Shown here: in pieces, positions 61,060-64,000 of the stretch | Position numbering within the stretch: the first letter of the stretch is position 1 | How the letters are laid out: every line of letters begins with the position of its first letter | From: Streptomyces sp. SA15 | GTDB taxonomy: Bacteria; Actinomycetota; Actinomycetes; Streptomycetales; Streptomycetaceae | Length of the DNA: 64,000 bases | Reading direction: 5' to 3' | Assembly (NCBI RefSeq): GCF_002291145.1 | Contig: NZ_NTGE01000094.1 | Location: forward strand, 1-64,000 | The notes under the pieces: model-generated | Told to the model about the DNA's origin: nothing | Database searches by the model: none | The model's input: only the letters and a program-made list of their open reading frames with translations | Translations under genes and position numbers: made by a program

Positions 61060-61893
61060 CTACGGCAGTGCGAACCCCGGATCCATCCCACCAAGCGCGC
61101 TCCTGCACAGGCAGTCCCGCTCCTCGGTCGACGGCAGTGCCGCCATCGCGTCGAACAGCACGCCCCGCAGCCGGTCCACGTTCGCCGCGAACACCCGCAG
61201 GACCTCGTCGTGGGAGACGCCCTCGCCGGTCTCGGCACCGGCGTCGAGGTCGGTGACCAGGGTCATCGAGGTGTAGCAGAGCTCCAGTTCCCGGGCCAGC
61301 GCCGCCTCGGGATGCCCGGTCATGCCCACCACGGACCAGCCCTGCGCCTGGTGCCACAACGATTCGGCACGGGTGGAGAAGCGCGGCCCCTCGACCACGA
61401 CCAGCGTGCCGCCGTCCACCGGCTCCCAGTCCCGCCCGCGGGCCGCCTTCAGCGCGGCCGCCCGTCCGGTGGGGCAGTAGGGGTCGGCCAGGGACACGTG
61501 CACCACGTTCGGCACCGTGCCGTCCGGCAGCGGCAGCCCGTCGAAGTACGTCCCCGCCCTGGACTTCGTACGGTCGACCAGCTGGTCCGGCACGAGCAGC
61601 GTGCCCGGACCGTACTCGGGGCGCAGACCGCCCACCGCGCACGGGCCGAGAACCTGGCGCACGCCGACCGAGCGCAGCGCCCACAGATTGGCCCGGTAGT
61701 TGATCCGGTGCGGCGGCAGATGGTGGCCGCGTCCGTGCCGGGGCAGGAAGGCGACCCGTCGGCCGGCGACCTCGCCGAGGAAGAGGGAGTCGCTGGGAGG
61801 CCCGTAGGGGGTCTCCACCTGGGTCTCGGTCACGTCCTCGAGGAACGAGTAGAAGCCGGAGCCGCCGATTACGCCGATCTCTGCGTTCACCAT
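61060..61893 (-). CDS. mtnP: S-methyl-5'-thioadenosine phosphorylase
   Basis: 277 residues from ATG 61893. PNP/MTAP family marks: EIGVIGGSGFYSFL, FLPRHGRGHHLPPHRINYRANLWALRSVGVRQVLGPCAVGGLRPE, VVEGPRFSTRAES and VVGMTGHPEAALARELELCY with TDLDAGAE. It salvages methylthioadenosine to adenine and methylthioribose 1-phosphate. It lies in a minus-strand run with fmdB-like and MFS genes. Confidence 0.92.
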   Translation of the reverse strand: MVNAEIGVIGGSGFYSFLEDVTETQVETPYGPPSDSLFLGEVAGRRVAFLPRHGRGHHLPPHRINYRANLWALRSVGVRQVLGPCAVGGLRPEYGPGTLLVPDQLVDRTKSRAGTYFDGLPLPDGTVPNVVHVSLADPYCPTGRAAALKAARGRDWEPVDGGTLVVVEGPRFSTRAESLWHQAQGWSVVGMTGHPEAALARELELCYTSMTLVTDLDAGAETGEGVSHDEVLRVFAANVDRLRGVLFDAMAALPSTEERDCLCRSALGGMDPGFALP

Positions 61894-61968
61894 GCCCAGC
61901 ACAGTAACCGGAGCCGTCTTCACCTGGCCGCCGGGCCCGGAAAACCCAGTGGAGCGGTGCGATGCCGC

Positions 61969-62313
61969 CTACGCGGCGGAGCTGCTGCTGGAGGAGGAAC
62001 CCGTGCTCGACGACTTCGAGTCCGACGACGACGAGGAGGACGAAGAAGACTCAGAGGACGAAGAAGACTCAGAGGACGAAGACGACGAGGACGTCGACGA
62101 CTTCCCGGTCGACGACGGCGAGCTGCTCGACGAGGAGCCGCGGCTGTCGTTGCGGTAGAAGCCGGAGCCCTTGAAGACAATGCCGACCGCGGAGAACACC
62201 TTCTTCAGGCGGCCGGAGCAGCTGGGGCACTCCGTGAGGGCGTCGTCGGTGAACTTCTGCACCGCCTCGAGGCCCTCGCCGCATGCGGTGCACTGGTACT
62301 GGTAGGTGGGCAC
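61969..62313 (-). CDS. FmdB-family zinc-ribbon protein with serine tail
   Basis: 114 residues from GTG 62313 with AGGAGG upstream. The zinc ribbon is PTYQYQCTACGEGLEAVQKFTDDALTECPSCSGRLKKVFSAVGIVFKGSGFYRND (two CxxC). The remaining ~55 residues are almost entirely serine, with some Glu, Asp, Lys and Thr. The ribbon may bind metal or nucleic acid; the role is unknown in the family. Confidence 0.9.
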   Translation of the reverse strand: MPTYQYQCTACGEGLEAVQKFTDDALTECPSCSGRLKKVFSAVGIVFKGSGFYRNDSRGSSSSSSPSSTGKSSTSSSSSSSESSSSSESSSSSSSSSDSKSSSTGSSSSSSSAA

Positions 62314-62381
62314 TGTCTTCCTCCTGGCACTCTCACTCAATGAGTGCTAAACGACGGTCCAGTGTGACGTATTCCTGAGGA

Positions 62382-63650
62382 TCAGTCCACTGTCACCGGC
62401 ACGCGGTGACCGACGCCACGTGCGACGGTGCGGGCGCGGGGCGGTGCCGCGAGCCGCGAGCGCAGTGCCAGCAGTGTCGCCAGGGCGAGCAGCGTGCCGC
62501 CCATCGGGACCAGGAATCCGGCGCCGTCCCGGAAGCGGTCCTCCAGCTGCCCGGCGACGGTGACGGCGGCCGCCTGGCCCAGCGCTACCGCGCCGGTCAG
62601 CCAGGTGAAGGCCTCGGTGCGGGCGCCGGCCGGTACCAGGCTCTCGACCAGGGTGTAGCCGGTGATCAGGGTGGGCGCGATGCACATGCCGACGAGCAGG
62701 CCGAGGCCGGCCAGGAGGAGCACCGAGTGGGCGGCCAGGAGGCCGGAGGCGGTGAGCGCGAGGGCGGTGTAACCGACGACCAGGCGCTGCTGCGGGGCCG
62801 CCTTCCAGGCGATGGCTCCGCAGACCAGACCGGAGAGCATGTTGCCCGCGGCGAAGGTGCCGTACAGGACGCCGTTCAGGCCGGGCTCGCCGATCGACTC
62901 GGTGAACGCGGCCAGCGAGACCTGCATGCCGCCGAAGACGGAACCGATGCCGAGGAAGGCCACGATCAGGACCCGCACCCCAGGGACGCGAAGAGCGGAA
63001 GCGCGCTCCACGCGCGCGTGCTCGCCCGTCCCGCCGGTGACCGAGGGCTGGGTATTCTTCTGCGCGGCGAACAGCAGACCGCCCAGCAGCGTCAGCGACG
63101 CCTCCGTGACCAGTCCCGCGGCCGGGTCCACCGCCGTGCACAGGGCGGTGGCCAGCAGCGGGCCGACCACGAAGGTCAGCTCGTCCGTGACGGACTCGAA
63201 GGCCGCCGCTGTGGGCAGCAGGGGCGAGTCCTGGAGCTTCGCGGCCCAACGGGCGCGCACCATGGGTCCGATCTGCGGTATCGAGGCCCCTGTGGGGACG
63301 GCCGCCGCGAGCAGGGCCCACAGGGGTGCGTCCGCCAGTGCGAGCGCCGTCAGCGTCAGAACGGACAGCGTGTGCACGAGCACGCCCGGAATCAGCACGG
63401 TCCGCTGCCCGTGACGGTCGGCGAGCCGCCCGCTGTAGGGAGCGAACAGCGCCATGGAGACGCCGGTGACGGCCGCGACGGCGCCCGCCGCGCCGTACGA
63501 GCCGGTGGTGTGCTGCAGGAGCAGCACGATGGAGACGGTGAGCATCGCGAACGGCTGACGTGCCGCGAAGCCGGGGAGCAGGAACGTCCAGGCGCCGCGG
63601 GTGCGCAGCAGCTGCCCGTATCCGGGGCGGGAGGTGACCGTGGATGCCAC
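62382..63650 (-). CDS. MFS transporter (12-helix)
   Basis: 422 residues from ATG 63650. Twelve hydrophobic helices with motif A-like APYSGRLADRHGQRTVLIPG between helices 2 and 3, GIGSVFGGMQVSLAAFTESIG in the middle and a central loop QKNTQPSVTGGTGEHARVERA. The substrate is unknown. A serine/glycine-poor C-terminus ends GVGHRVPVTVD. Confidence 0.88.
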   Translation of the reverse strand: MASTVTSRPGYGQLLRTRGAWTFLLPGFAARQPFAMLTVSIVLLLQHTTGSYGAAGAVAAVTGVSMALFAPYSGRLADRHGQRTVLIPGVLVHTLSVLTLTALALADAPLWALLAAAVPTGASIPQIGPMVRARWAAKLQDSPLLPTAAAFESVTDELTFVVGPLLATALCTAVDPAAGLVTEASLTLLGGLLFAAQKNTQPSVTGGTGEHARVERASALRVPGVRVLIVAFLGIGSVFGGMQVSLAAFTESIGEPGLNGVLYGTFAAGNMLSGLVCGAIAWKAAPQQRLVVGYTALALTASGLLAAHSVLLLAGLGLLVGMCIAPTLITGYTLVESLVPAGARTEAFTWLTGAVALGQAAAVTVAGQLEDRFRDGAGFLVPMGGTLLALATLLALRSRLAAPPRARTVARGVGHRVPVTVD

Positions 63651-63921
63651 GGCCCGTGCCTTTCTGCCGCCTGGTAGCGCGTCCCTTGGGGGCTCGGGCG
63701 CCGAGAGCTGTCCTCTTGCGCGGACTGCGGTAGATACCGGCGCCCACTAGGGGGTGTCCCGGCCGCCATACGGTCGCGCCAGCACTGCGTCAGGCAGAGT
63801 TGGTTCGATCGGAATGCGCATTCACCATACAGGGGTCACCGCCTGATGTGCCTGTGAAAGGGAGCACCACAGGTCCACCCACCTGCGATTGCGGGGCGTG
63901 TGAACCGTACGAAACGTGCCC
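63651..63921. other. Intergenic, nothing assigned
   Basis: 271 bp between the MFS start and the edge gene. CTAGGGGGTGT near 63748 matches only the first 11 bp of the MITE end and is not extended. Confidence 0.4.
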
Positions 63922-64000
63922 TTAACGACCTGCGTCGTCGCCGTTCGTCCCCAGCCATCCGGCCAGCTTGCCGCCGTGCCCCACGGCGCGCAGCCGCCGC
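63922..64000 (-). CDS. Partial gene, C-terminus only
   Basis: The minus strand reads RRLRAVGHGGKLAGWLGTNGDDAGR followed by TAA (63922-63924). It is cut by the right edge, and too little is visible to name a family. Confidence 0.4.
   Translation of the reverse strand, partial: RRLRAVGHGGKLAGWLGTNGDDAGR

Noticed and set aside
63741..63765. Second MITE copy near the right edge
   Set aside because: CTAGGGGGTGT matches only 11 bases of the terminal repeat and has no partner end.

Overview
The window looks like Streptomyces chromosome. It is GC-rich throughout, carries a sigma factor that reads as HrdD, and has a fruR-fruK-fruA operon, lipoprotein and Tat-type signals and many TetR, DeoR, IclR and WYL regulators. 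All assignments come from reading the sequence; no database search was run. The two ends differ: about 36.8-64 kb is mostly orderly core-type sequence, while 1-7 kb and 19.6-37.5 kb are a patchwork of duplicated genes, transposase scraps, frameshifted genes and long gene-free stretches, as in a decaying accessory island.

Layout. 1-7.1 kb: a truncated LuxR/LAL regulator diverges from an enoyl-CoA hydratase, followed by a short-chain dehydrogenase (SDR), a secreted SMP-30-like beta-propeller, a TetR regulator, half a carboxylesterase, a DoxX-like protein and an IS701 remnant. 7.2-19.6 kb: an intact two-armed catabolic locus. The left arm (minus strand) encodes a fused four-carbon acid-sugar kinase/PdxA-like dehydrogenase, a DeoR regulator and an SDR; the right arm (plus strand) encodes a five-gene peptide/oligosaccharide-type ABC importer, an aldo/keto reductase, an HpcH/HpaI aldolase and a sialidase-fold protein. 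19.6-24.6 kb: IS5 and SNF2 helicase scraps, a frameshifted TnpB, a second TetR and a GtrA protein. 24.6-30.7 kb: two strong hairpins, a response regulator with a ruined histidine kinase, IS701 and IS3 debris, a third-type SDR, a SnoaL-like protein and relics of the LuxR promoter. 30.8-36.8 kb: a large propeller-amidohydrolase ending inside a MITE, then a frameshifted SDR and a frameshifted drug exporter. 37-43 kb: TetR, LLM oxidoreductase, a double IclR protein and an M6 metalloprotease. 42.7-51.4 kb: TetR-MFS, MarR/DODA dioxygenase, GNAT, hrdD, WYL-MFS. 51.5-64 kb: fruRKA, small proteins, an L,D-transpeptidase, a NylC-like P1 peptidase, mscL, a SAF-domain protein, MTA phosphorylase, FmdB and an MFS exporter.

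Two kinds of signal run across the window. First, regulatory DNA is shared between distant genes. A promoter plus TACGnnCGTA palindrome precedes two SDR genes, the GtrA gene and one TetR gene; a 16-17 bp TTGATCAGTCACTCGT site precedes the SMP-30 gene and the exporter; a TGACGGAT tandem site occurs four times, once at the LuxR gene and three times as relics. Second, short tandem duplications that include the stop codon sit at the 3' ends of at least four genes. Frameshifts in three island genes may be decay or assembly error and need read-level checking.
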